Counted from the stretch's first letter, positions 1 to 6,876 are shown. The stretch: 7,582 nt of DNA from an uncultured Rhodospirillales bacterium (GCA_938074585.1 CALJEW010000260.1:1-7582); one strand, 5' to 3'. The notes: generated by a model not told the origin, from the sequence alone. A program made the numbers and translations.

Positions 1-903
1 ATTAAACGGTATCAAATTAAACTTAGCAGGAATACCCTTTACCAACCGTAAAAGCGCACGGGCATCGGCTTCAGAATCGTTAATCCCATCTAGCATCACA
101 TATTCAAACGTAATACGACGCGCATTACTAGACCCAGGGTAGGTTCGGCACGCCAGCATTAATTCTTTCAACGGATACTTCTTATTAATAGGAACCAAGA
201 CATCGCGCAGCTCATCGTTCACCGCATGCAAACTAACAGCCAAATTTACACCGAGTTCCCGCCCACATCGTTCAATCAGGGGGACAACACCCGATGTAGA
301 TAAGGTGATGCGGCGCTTGGATAAGGCAATACCTTCACCATCCATGATGATTTTGAGCGCAATCGCAACGTTTTCATAGTTTAATAAAGGCTCGCCCATT
401 CCCATCATGACAATGTTTGATATCATTCGCCCGCCATTCGTTGGCGTTGGCCATTCGTCATAAGAATCGCGGGCCAACATAAACTGGCCAACGATTTCAG
501 CGGGCGTTAAGTTACGGACAAGTCGTTGCGTTCCAGTATGACAAAAGGTGCACGTTAAAGTGCAGCCGACTTGTGAAGACATACAAATAGCGCCGCGGTC
601 ATCTTCAGGAATATATACGGTTTCAGCTTCGTTCCCATCTTCTAACTTCACCAGCCATTTCCGGGTTCGGTCGGTTGAGGTTTGCTCTAGACCAATTTCA
701 GGCTTACTCACTTCATACCCAGCCTTAAGTTTTTCACGTAATGGTTTGCCAATAGACGTCATGCCATCAAAGTCAGTAATCCCTTGATGATAAATCCAAT
801 GCCAGATCTGCTTGGCGCGAAAAGGCTTTTCATCGATCAATTCAAGCTCTTTCGCTAATTGTTCACGGCTAAGCCCGACTAAGTTTTTAAGTTTTATATC
901 CAT
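1..903 (-). CDS. rlmN: 23S rRNA (adenine2503-C2)-/tRNA (adenine37-C2)-methyltransferase RlmN, 3' end outside window
   Basis: Radical SAM enzyme that methylates C2 of A2503 in 23S rRNA and, in characterised homologues, A37 of some tRNAs; cytoplasmic. Translation gives 301 codons from ATG at 903 to the window edge, against about 380-400 residues for the family, so the C-terminal part, including the second catalytic cysteine, is not visible. The radical SAM cluster CTLTCTFC is present at C114, C118 and C121, followed by HTGTQ. The GMGEP motif typical of RlmN/Cfr lies at residues 168-172, then LSTSG and SLHA. The N-terminal helical part (LVGLSREQLA, then AKQIWHWIY) is standard. The start is fixed by an in-frame TGA seven codons upstream and by family alignment; no clear Shine-Dalgarno sequence precedes it. 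It lies 65 bp downstream of the IalB-like gene on the same strand and is probably co-transcribed with it. Identification is very secure; RlmN is favoured over Cfr by chromosomal context. Confidence 0.97.
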   Translation of the reverse strand, partial: MDIKLKNLVGLSREQLAKELELIDEKPFRAKQIWHWIYHQGITDFDGMTSIGKPLREKLKAGYEVSKPEIGLEQTSTDRTRKWLVKLEDGNEAETVYIPEDDRGAICMSSQVGCTLTCTFCHTGTQRLVRNLTPAEIVGQFMLARDSYDEWPTPTNGGRMISNIVMMGMGEPLLNYENVAIALKIIMDGEGIALSKRRITLSTSGVVPLIERCGRELGVNLAVSLHAVNDELRDVLVPINKKYPLKELMLACRTYPGSSNARRITFEYVMLDGINDSEADARALLRLVKGIPAKFNLIPFN

Positions 904-968
904 TCTAATGCGTCATATGGCAGCTTGTGGGTCTTGGCTAAAGGAAAAAATGACAAATAGGTGTTTAT

Positions 969-1490
969 TCAGACCTTACAGGCCGCACTTATAGACTTAT
1001 AAGACGCAGTAAATCCTTTTAAAGAATAGGTATCAGTGGTGGGAGTTCCACGCAACGATCTCCCCTTCACAGTCATTACAGCCCCCCGGACCATGGCTTT
1101 TACGATAGCACTATCGGTTTTTGCATCATAAGCAAATGCGGTTGTTCCTGACGTAAACAGCTTGAATATTTTTTTGCCAATAATAATTTGAACTTCACTG
1201 TCTTTTTTATAGCTATAACCCGCTTCAACACTGACAACATTCGTGCTTTTGTCGGTGGTGCGGTGGGTCACCATAACATAAGTTTTTCCACGCTTTTTAT
1301 AATTACCCCGCGCCTTTGTTGCTTCAGATGCCATGAAACACAGCCGGCTTTTACCTTCGCGTTCAGTGAATGCTTCCCAGACGCCAAATTGACCTAAAGG
1401 CTGTTCGGCAACAGATCGGGCTGAGAATCCAATGACGGCGCTTGCGATCATCAGGTAGGCTAATAAATAATAATTTTTAAACATAATCAT
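969..1490 (-). CDS. Invasion-associated locus B (IalB) family exported protein
   Basis: A 173-residue secreted protein. Residues 1-28 form a signal peptide: K5 in a short positive start, a hydrophobic core (about residues 7-22), and a likely signal peptidase I site after SVA (A28/E29). The mature part begins with GQFGVWEAF, the aromatic opening of IalB domains, and carries two cysteines, C51 (SRLCFMAS) and C171 three residues from the end, in positions suited to a disulfide in the periplasm. The family is named after a Bartonella invasion protein but is widespread in non-pathogenic Alphaproteobacteria, so the name should not be read as evidence of pathogenicity; the molecular function is unknown. 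It sits directly upstream of rlmN, an order I recall from other Alphaproteobacteria, and diverges from the asparaginase gene. M3 is an alternative start two codons in. Neither start has a strong ribosome binding site; the leader is A-rich. Family assignment comes from the signal peptide, length, cysteine spacing and context rather than any catalytic motif. Confidence 0.8.
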   Translation of the reverse strand: MIMFKNYYLLAYLMIASAVIGFSARSVAEQPLGQFGVWEAFTEREGKSRLCFMASEATKARGNYKKRGKTYVMVTHRTTDKSTNVVSVEAGYSYKKDSEVQIIIGKKIFKLFTSGTTAFAYDAKTDSAIVKAMVRGAVMTVKGRSLRGTPTTDTYSLKGFTASYKSISAACKV

Positions 1491-1508
1491 TTTTAACTTT
1501 CGAATGTG

Positions 1509-1521
1509 GTCTTGCCAAGAC
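1509..1521. promoter_or_regulatory. Perfect 13-bp palindrome in the divergent ialB/asparaginase intergenic region
   Basis: GTCTTG-C-CAAGAC is an exact inverted repeat with 6-bp arms and a single central base. It lies 18 bp upstream of the IalB-like start and 25 bp upstream of the preferred asparaginase start, in the only noncoding DNA between the two divergent genes. Its placement suits an operator for a dimeric repressor or activator, but this is inference. If asparaginase starts at 1523 (TTG) or 1526 (ATG), the repeat would lie at its ribosome binding site instead. It has no T tract and the arms are too short for a terminator. Confidence 0.35.
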
Positions 1522-1546
1522 TTTGATGCAGTGGCACAGATATCAA

Positions 1547-2560
1547 ATGATAGATAAAAATCCGATAATAGTCGAAGTCACCCGTGGCACAATGGTTGAA
1601 AGTCGGCATCGTATACATGGTATTGTTTGTGATGCCAGTGGAAAAGTCATACATGGTTGGGGCGATTTGGATATGTCTATTTATCCCCGCTCCGCCATTA
1701 AACCGATGCAGGCCGTGCCTTTGATTGAAACGGGTGCTGCCGATGCAGTATCTGCCAGCGAAGCCGAAATTGCCTTCGCTTGCGCATCACACAATGGCGA
1801 GCATCATCATGTAAACATGAGCAATACATGGTTGAAACGAATCAGCCTTAGCCATCAAAATTTGGAATGTATTGGCCATATTTCAATCGAAACCGCTACC
1901 TCTTACGCGCAATTACGGTCCAATGAAGTCATCACAAATGCGCATAATAATTGCTCAGGCAAACATAGTGGATTTTTAGCTACGGCCCAGCACATGGGCG
2001 AGCCACTCATTGGCTATATTGCCAAAGACCATCCCGTACAACAGCGTATGGAAAAGATTTTATCTGAATTAGGTGGCTGTGATCTATCAAACACAGGCAC
2101 CGGCATTGACGGCTGCGGCATTCCGGTTATGGCGATGCCGCTATCCGCATTGGCGCTTGCCACAGCTCGAATGGCTGCCCCAGACGGTTTGGAAGCGGGT
2201 CGCGCTCTGGCATGCGAACGCATTACATCGGCTATGATGGCCTATCCCTTTAATGTGGCCGGTCAAAACCGGTTTGATACGGATATTATGACTGCTGGAA
2301 AAGGTGAATTTGCCACCAAAACCGGTGCCGAAGGCGTACACGTTGGAATTCTCGTCAACAGGGGTTACGGCGTTGCAATCAAATGTGAAGATGGCGCCAA
2401 ACGGGCAGCTGATGTTGCAATGGGGAATATCATAAATATGTTAGGCGGACTGGATGAGACTGGACAAGAGGCGGTCGCTCATCATTTGCAGACACCTATA
2501 TCAAATGCCGCCGGGGCAGATGCCGGTGAAATTCGTATGTGTGCAGATTGGCAGGGTTAG
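1547..2560 (+). CDS. L-asparaginase II, rhizobial (ReAV-like, class 3) type
   Basis: Hydrolyses L-asparagine to aspartate and ammonia; probably cytoplasmic, since no signal peptide is seen. The 337-residue product has the conserved opening IIVEVTRG. It also carries every active-site element I recall from the Rhizobium etli ReAV structure. These are the Ser-x-x-Lys pair S49/K52 in YPRSAIKPMQ, S81 in CASHNGE, and the proposed zinc ligands C136 and K139 in NNCSGKHSG and C190 in DGCG. The IKCEDG segment near the C terminus probably supplies the second catalytic lysine. With the start at ATG 1547 these residues are numbered one above ReAV (48, 51, 80, 135, 138, 189), which supports this start. Upstream in-frame alternatives are ATG 1526 and TTG 1523, adding 7-8 residues unlike the family; no start has a good Shine-Dalgarno sequence. 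The family is unrelated to bacterial type I/II asparaginases such as E. coli AnsA/AnsB. It is divergent from the IalB-like gene and ends 2 bp from the convergent membrane-protein gene. Confidence 0.93.
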   Translation: MIDKNPIIVEVTRGTMVESRHRIHGIVCDASGKVIHGWGDLDMSIYPRSAIKPMQAVPLIETGAADAVSASEAEIAFACASHNGEHHHVNMSNTWLKRISLSHQNLECIGHISIETATSYAQLRSNEVITNAHNNCSGKHSGFLATAQHMGEPLIGYIAKDHPVQQRMEKILSELGGCDLSNTGTGIDGCGIPVMAMPLSALALATARMAAPDGLEAGRALACERITSAMMAYPFNVAGQNRFDTDIMTAGKGEFATKTGAEGVHVGILVNRGYGVAIKCEDGAKRAADVAMGNIINMLGGLDETGQEAVAHHLQTPISNAAGADAGEIRMCADWQG

Positions 2561-2562
2561 TA

Positions 2563-4197
2563 TTACTTAATAAGCGTTCCCATGCAATCCACACCCGACG
2601 TAAATACGGTTTCATTGTTATTTTTAAGGGTGCAGGTTGCACTAAAATCATAGTTGGGTAATTGTGTTTTAAGGGCCGCGCTCATATGGCTCGGATAACT
2701 ACCCCGGGCATAGATGCAGGGGTATTGAGCCGCGATCGCTTTGACATTTAAAACGCCCACCCAGTCTCTAAATTCTTTACGGACGATCTCGTACCAAAAA
2801 TCGTTGCTTGGGCGAATTTTGCTTAGTTGTTGTGCGAAATGATGACCGACCATATCGTCGCCAAGCTGCAAAGGGTATGAGGGGGTTGCCGCAGCCCAAA
2901 AATAAATGCGGGCGCATTGATCAAATTTTGTATCGTCATACAGCGATGCTTTTGTGACCCGTTGTTTAAACTGTTTGTCCAGCTTAACCAACGCCGTTGT
3001 TTGCGCACCCACAAGTCCCACAAAAAGCAAAACGAAGGTAATTTTAAGAGCTCGACCGTTTGAGCCAGCGGCGCGGCGCTGGTCCATCCATATCTGATAT
3101 AAAAGCGCCATACCAAAGGTGCTTAAAACAAGTACGGGGATCATGTAATGACCGGAAGGGTGTTTGGCCACGATCAGAACTTGCACAACATCAGCCAAGC
3201 AAATTCCGGCTATTAATTTCACTGCAATTGGAATCTCTGTTTTGTTTGCTTTGGCCCGCAGCCAGAAACAGAACGTTGTTATCAGCCCCGAAAGGAGAAC
3301 CAGAATGAAAGCAGGACGACTTGAAAGGCGTTTGAGTTGGTATAAATATTCTGATCCAGAAACAAAAGTATTATTAACACCCCCAAACGAGGTGTCGTCA
3401 GCGGTGAAGCTGTTAAGATGAGCAATCATATCCCCGTAACCGCCCGCAGCTGGAAGCGTAAATACAAACATCACAAATAGGGCTGTAAGGCCATAAATAG
3501 TTAAACAGCGAAAATTCCAAAGGATAAACAAGGGTAGAAAATAAACACCAGTAGAAGTAATTTTGACCGCCAAACCAAATCCAGCAATCAGCCCAAATAG
3601 GGCCGCATATTTAGGTCTATGAGACTCTAACTGCCCCGGTCGAAGCGCCAAAAGCGCAACACCACCTAAAACCAATACAACGCTAATCAGTACCGGTTCT
3701 GGTGCCACATGGGTCATCCATTTAATGCATAACTTTGATATAAACGGCCCAAATTGAACAAACAAAACGGCAATTGTACTACCAAATGCCAAATACGTGC
3801 ACAAACCAGCAAAAATGAGAGCAAGTGTGTTGATTACGACCAAGCAGAAATGAATCAGTGTCAAATAGTGCTCAGGATTTTTAAGGACTAATTGAGTAAG
3901 TTCCGAGGAAGTCGATAAAGGATGGGCCAGTTTTATAATAAATGCGCCTAATGCTTGCACCGGGGTTCCGGGATGATGGACCGCGACCGGCCAATCCAAG
4001 TTAGTGATATTTAGGGCATCCAACAGGTACCAATAATCAGGATCTAAGTTCGACCATAGATAAAACGGGCCCGCATGATCACGCAGAACCAAAATCGTAA
4101 TCAGGTGAATAGAAGGGATTGCCAGAACGATCAACCACAATTCAAGCGAGATTGTTCGCAAATCTAGCCACCTTGGCATTATCGGAACAGGTGCCAT
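2563..4197 (-). CDS. Polytopic membrane protein resembling GT-C / family 39-type glycosyltransferases
   Basis: A 544-residue inner-membrane protein of unproven function. Roughly nine to eleven hydrophobic segments cover residues 18 to about 410, starting with TM1 at about 18-38; a more polar tail of about 130 residues follows, with three or four cysteines. The first extracytoplasmic loop contains NLDPDYWYLLDALN (D52, D54) and, about 20 residues later, HHPGTPVQ. An acidic pair in this loop is where GT-C enzymes (PMT, ArnT, PglB types) place a catalytic or metal-binding aspartate. HVAPEP (about 163-168) and the GFGLAVKITSTGVYFLP helix (about 206-222) also match the look of PMT/ArnT-like proteins. 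If the assignment holds, it would transfer a sugar from a polyprenyl-phosphate donor on the periplasmic face, but donor and acceptor are unknown. The ATG at 4197 is chosen over the TTG one codon upstream because it overlaps the methyltransferase stop as TGATG. I know similar uncharacterised proteins with the DPDY...HPGTP signature but no assigned role. Confidence 0.75.
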   Translation of the reverse strand: MAPVPIMPRWLDLRTISLELWLIVLAIPSIHLITILVLRDHAGPFYLWSNLDPDYWYLLDALNITNLDWPVAVHHPGTPVQALGAFIIKLAHPLSTSSELTQLVLKNPEHYLTLIHFCLVVINTLALIFAGLCTYLAFGSTIAVLFVQFGPFISKLCIKWMTHVAPEPVLISVVLVLGGVALLALRPGQLESHRPKYAALFGLIAGFGLAVKITSTGVYFLPLFILWNFRCLTIYGLTALFVMFVFTLPAAGGYGDMIAHLNSFTADDTSFGGVNNTFVSGSEYLYQLKRLSSRPAFILVLLSGLITTFCFWLRAKANKTEIPIAVKLIAGICLADVVQVLIVAKHPSGHYMIPVLVLSTFGMALLYQIWMDQRRAAGSNGRALKITFVLLFVGLVGAQTTALVKLDKQFKQRVTKASLYDDTKFDQCARIYFWAAATPSYPLQLGDDMVGHHFAQQLSKIRPSNDFWYEIVRKEFRDWVGVLNVKAIAAQYPCIYARGSYPSHMSAALKTQLPNYDFSATCTLKNNNETVFTSGVDCMGTLIK

Positions 4198-4199
4198 CA
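4195..4199 (-). promoter_or_regulatory. TGATG stop/start overlap coupling trmH-like and membrane-protein genes
   Basis: On the minus strand the TGA stop of the methyltransferase (4199-4197) shares its A with the ATG start of the membrane protein (4197-4195). This arrangement usually indicates translational coupling by re-initiation. A GAAGG lies about 12 bases upstream of the ATG inside the methyltransferase gene, slightly far for an efficient independent ribosome binding site, which fits coupling. The two genes are therefore almost certainly one transcript. Confidence 0.75.
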
Positions 4200-4772
4200 A
4201 TCGTTATAACCTTCAGGTGGTGTGTCTCGAAAAAGCTCCATTTTAGAACGAATAATTTGTCCACCATGGTTATGTTCAGGATTCATATCAAATTCAGTTG
4301 GGCCGCCCGGTCGGGCTGGGCGCTGAGGGTAATTACCTAAGCTTTTGACCCGATCATACATAACAATGGCCCCCGCAATACCAACGTTGACGCAAAATGA
4401 CGTTGGAATTTTAATAATATGATCGCATTTTGCGGTTAATTCAGGCGATATGGAGCCGCGTTCTGGTCCCAGAATATAAGCCGCCCGGCTGGGATGATGA
4501 AAGCTAGGTAGCTCAACCGCGTCAGGAGTTAATTCAATCCCAACTAAGGCGCACTTTTCCGGAAGCTGGATCGATGGCAGATTGGGAAATGTGTAAAAGG
4601 GCACATGGGCCAACGAATCCGATGTATCCGCCCGTGCCCCTTCTTCTCGTTTATAGGTGGCAGCAACCGTAAAGACGAAGCTCGCGCCAAATGCATGGGC
4701 CGTACGGAATAAGTTCCCAACGTTCATGACTTTATTAATACCCTCGACCCCAACACCAAAATAGCCGCGCAT
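4197..4772 (-). CDS. SpoU/TrmH-family RNA 2'-O-methyltransferase
   Basis: SAM-dependent methyltransferase of the SPOUT (trefoil-knot) superfamily, expected to 2'-O-methylate a ribose in tRNA or rRNA; cytoplasmic homodimer by family precedent. The 191-residue product has all three SpoU motifs. Motif 1 is NVGNLFRTAHAFGA (N17, catalytic-type R23), motif 2 is ILGPERGSIS (100-109), and motif 3 is IKIPTSFCVNVGIAGAIVMYDRV with N129. Motif 3 is slightly atypical, having CVNVGIA where SLNVSVA is usual. The C-terminal tail of about 50 residues is polar and Pro/Gly rich. The target nucleotide cannot be assigned; TrmL, TrmH and RlmB differ in ways not decidable by eye. The start at 4772 is chosen because family members begin MRGYFG(I/V)GVEG and because AGAGG lies 8 bases upstream. 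The frame stays open to 4892, but those extra 40 residues look nothing like the family and run over the start region of the pseudogene. It is the first gene of a two-gene unit with the membrane protein. Confidence 0.92.
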   Translation of the reverse strand: MRGYFGVGVEGINKVMNVGNLFRTAHAFGASFVFTVAATYKREEGARADTSDSLAHVPFYTFPNLPSIQLPEKCALVGIELTPDAVELPSFHHPSRAAYILGPERGSISPELTAKCDHIIKIPTSFCVNVGIAGAIVMYDRVKSLGNYPQRPARPGGPTEFDMNPEHNHGGQIIRSKMELFRDTPPEGYND

Positions 4773-4780
4773 TTCGATTT

Positions 4781-4785
4781 CCTCT
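4781..4785 (-). promoter_or_regulatory. Ribosome binding site deciding the SpoU methyltransferase start
   Basis: On the minus strand AGAGG (followed by AA) sits 8 bases before the ATG at 4772, one of the best Shine-Dalgarno sequences in the window. It decides for this start over in-frame upstream candidates reaching 4892, which would place the ribosome binding site inside the coding sequence. Confidence 0.7.
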
Positions 4786-4847
4786 GAATGATTTTTGTAT
4801 GTCGGCCTAACCTCATGCAAAACAGCGTAAATTTCAAGAAGCGCGTT

Positions 4848-5829
4848 ATGTTGGCAATGGTATGTAAGGATACTTCTGATCCGGATGGACAAGAGTTAGA
4901 AGATATGCCTAAGCCAGAGATGGTCTTGGGCGGGGTTCGAATAACGGTTCGTCCCGCGGGTCTTAATTTCGCAGTTGCCTTGACGATTAAGGGAAAATAT
5001 CAAGTAAAGCTGCCGTTTCCCTTTGGCCCCGGCCTTGAAATTTCAGGCGATGTTTTGGAAGTAGTTACTGATGTTAAAAAGTTTTAGCCGGGCGATCGAG
5101 TCATGGCGATGGCCCATTATGGCGGTTACGCTGAAGAGGTCTAAACCTAAGCCATCTACGTTTATTTAATCTCTAATTCGATAGGTTACACAGCCGCCGC
5201 TGTGTTTCACACCTCTTCTAGCACGTCCCATATTGGGATTTGCTATAAATTAAAGCTGCAAGCGGGCAAAACCATCTTGATCCACGGGGCTGCTGATGAC
5301 GTTGAATTGACGTCTGTTGAGATTGCAAATAAAGTGGGTGCGCCCGTAATAGCAACCGCCGCCGGGCCATAGAAATTAGCCATAGCCAAACAACACGGTG
5401 CAGACCATTTAATCGATTACCGTACCGAAGATATTCGGACTCGCGTCAAAGCCCTAATGATGGCCGGGGCGTTGAAGGGGTTTATGATCTGGTGGGCTGC
5501 GTTGTGTTTAAAGCATTATTGCGGGCAACCGCACAACAAGCGCGGATTTTGGTTGTCGGATTTACCAGCGGTACTGTGGCCCCGGTTCCGGCGAATATTT
5601 TGTTAGTCAAAAACATTAGCATCCATAGCTTTTTATTGGGACACACACCAAATTTTGGACCCAGACCTGTTATCAAGCCTATTTGATCAATTGTTAGCTG
5701 GTAGGATTCAGGAGAGCTAAAGCCTCACATATCCTTCACCTTTGATTTGGCTTATGCCCCAAAAGCCATGGAAATGCTAAAAGTCGGAAATCTACCGGAA
5801 AAATCATGCTCAGGACGCAGCACTTTTAA
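4848..5829 (+). pseudogene. Decayed zinc-free NADPH:quinone oxidoreductase (QOR-type MDR superfamily)
   Basis: Remnant of a medium-chain dehydrogenase/reductase of the quinone oxidoreductase type, still almost full length (about 327 codons against about 325 in the family). The N-terminal part is readable from ATG 4848 (MLAMVCKDT, then GLNFAVALTIKGKYQVKLPFPFGPG), followed by PGDRVMAMAHYGGYAEEV, GYTAAAVF, KLAIAKQHGADHLIDYRTED, DLVGCVVFKALLRA, ILVVGFTSGTVAPVPANILL, GELKPHISFTFDLAYAPKAM and STGKIMLRT. In-frame stops occur at 5085 (TAG), 5142 (TAA), 5148 (TAA), 5370 (TAG) and 5702 (TAG). Reading frame changes are needed near 5457, 5657, 5697 and 5789 (net single-base losses or one gain). The Rossmann glycine motif, normally GAAGGVG, has become GAADDVE. 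No intact product is possible. The gene diverges from the SpoU methyltransferase, with 75 bp between starts, and ends 27 bp from the convergent TIM-barrel gene. I cannot tell the original substrate. No zinc-ligand motif is seen, as expected for this branch. Confidence 0.92.
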
Positions 5830-5856
5830 GAATGAAAATGTACTGGGCCCGCTTGA

Positions 5857-6858
5857 TTAGGACGCATTTGCTTGAGCATTTATCTCATCCCATTCCGCAC
5901 GCATCCATTCAACGCAGCTGATGGCTTGCTCAAATAAGGAATATTTACAGCCTTCGCCATAATCCGTATTGGGAATAAACTCGGTTGATATTTGACCTAA
6001 CTTGGCTTTCGGATCTTTAGCGTGATAACGCATTAAAATGCGAATCCCTTCTTTCCACGGCTCTAAAGTATCCGCGTTCCAATCCGCATGGTATTCGCCT
6101 GCGCTAGGTTTTTTAAATGGGTATTGAATACCACGCCCAACACTACCGTCTGGGTGATGGGCCAGCGTATTTTTTGGGTTGTTTGGAATGGCAGAGCGCG
6201 CATGGCAGTGTCGTACCCACCCAGCCTCGCTCCATTCAGAAATTACATTGCCTGGTTTGAACGGATCTAGAATCAATTCACCAGATGCAATTTTTTTGTC
6301 CGTATCAAATATCTTTTGTTCACAAGGGTTATCCATTTTAAAGATGACATGGCTGTGGTCGAGAGTAATGTTAAATTCAACGCCCCGCGCCTCAACCATA
6401 CGCCCAACTTTTGATACCCGAACAAAATCTTCTGACCACATATTCACATGAACTTCAAAACACGGAATACATCCATATTTATCACCCAACTCAGCCGCGC
6501 GTAAATACGCCTCCAACACCTCATCGTCGGCGACAATATGGCCGTCCGCATGAGAGGTTTTTATTTGGGTGTTGTGAACAACAGAGCCTAATTGTTGCCC
6601 AATTTTTAAATTATGCTCAAGTACGGTTTCGTCACCGCCCAACTCGTAAAACCAACCGCCTGCACGAATAGGGTATCCATAAGTATCACGGGCTTTTATA
6701 AAATCTTTAATTTGATCAGCGTCTGGGGTTTTATCCACATAATCAAACACGCCCGCATCCCGAACCATTTGAAAGCGGGTATCAACATCAGGCATCGGGT
6801 CCGTGTGGCTATGCTTAATGCCGTTTGTTTGGATGCCAAAAAGAAGTTCATTCTTCAT
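5857..6858 (-). CDS. Xylose isomerase-like TIM-barrel protein (sugar phosphate isomerase/epimerase family)
   Basis: A 333-residue cytoplasmic protein of the AP-endonuclease-2/xylose-isomerase-like TIM-barrel superfamily. Members are divalent-metal isomerases, epimerases, dehydratases or hydrolases acting on sugars or sugar-like acids. The opening LLFGIQTNGIKH fits strand beta-1. Candidate metal ligands appear in barrel order: E135 in CFEVHVNMW, D167 (with H168, H170) in TLDHSHV, H217/H219 in VRHCHARSA, and E293 in ISTEFIP. The barrel length is somewhat above the roughly 260-290 typical of the family, with an insertion around residues 225-265 (NPKNTLAHHPDGSVGRGIQY region). The start at 6858 is backed by AAAAGG 10 bases upstream. 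It follows the PrpF-family gene after 18 bp on the same strand, so the two are very likely co-transcribed and act in one catabolic route. The substrate is unknown. Superfamily assignment is good, the metal residues are my reading of motifs rather than an alignment. Confidence 0.8.
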   Translation of the reverse strand: MKNELLFGIQTNGIKHSHTDPMPDVDTRFQMVRDAGVFDYVDKTPDADQIKDFIKARDTYGYPIRAGGWFYELGGDETVLEHNLKIGQQLGSVVHNTQIKTSHADGHIVADDEVLEAYLRAAELGDKYGCIPCFEVHVNMWSEDFVRVSKVGRMVEARGVEFNITLDHSHVIFKMDNPCEQKIFDTDKKIASGELILDPFKPGNVISEWSEAGWVRHCHARSAIPNNPKNTLAHHPDGSVGRGIQYPFKKPSAGEYHADWNADTLEPWKEGIRILMRYHAKDPKAKLGQISTEFIPNTDYGEGCKYSLFEQAISCVEWMRAEWDEINAQANAS

Positions 6859-6868
6859 GTTAGACCAA

Positions 6869-6874
6869 CCTTTT
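6869..6874 (-). promoter_or_regulatory. Ribosome binding site of the TIM-barrel gene
   Basis: AAAAGG on the minus strand ends 10 bases before the ATG at 6858 and lies just after the PrpF-family stop at 6879-6877. It gives the second gene its own initiation signal within the 18-bp intergenic gap. Confidence 0.55.
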
Positions 6875-6876
6875 CA

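Noticed and set aside
548..994. Plus-strand open frames at 548-787 and 812-994 opposite rlmN and the end of the IalB-like gene.
   Set aside because: They are antisense to a securely identified gene, have no ribosome binding site and give low-complexity, serine-rich products unlike any family I know.
988..1003. Perfect 6-bp stem, 4-base loop hairpin (CTTATA-GACT-TATAAG).
   Set aside because: It lies inside the last codons of the IalB-like gene, is AT-rich and weak, and has no following T tract on either strand, so it is not a credible terminator.
1442..1470. Possible promoter for asparaginase, TTGCGA followed by an AT-rich TAATAAATAA stretch.
   Set aside because: Spacing to any good -10 box is wrong (about 13) and the element lies inside the IalB-like signal-peptide coding region, so the match is not better than chance.
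2540..2600. Possible bidirectional terminator between the convergent asparaginase and membrane-protein genes.
   Set aside because: Only 2 bp separate the stops and no stem-loop with a T tract is visible at either end.
2823..3421. Open frames of 82-97 codons inside the membrane-protein gene (2823-3116 minus, 3060-3308 plus, 3164-3421 plus).
   Set aside because: They are shadows of the long 544-codon frame, which has a coherent transmembrane pattern and a coupled start.
4788..4847. In-frame upstream extension of the quinone oxidoreductase frame, and the opposite-strand extension of the methyltransferase to 4892.
   Set aside because: Neither extension resembles its family. The oxidoreductase N terminus begins at 4848 and the methyltransferase has a good ribosome binding site for the start at 4772.
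5482..5686. Open frames of 64 codons on both strands (5492-5686 plus, 5482-5676 minus).
   Set aside because: The plus frame is simply one segment of the frameshifted oxidoreductase pseudogene (VVFKALLRA ... ANILLVKN), and the minus frame is its antisense shadow.
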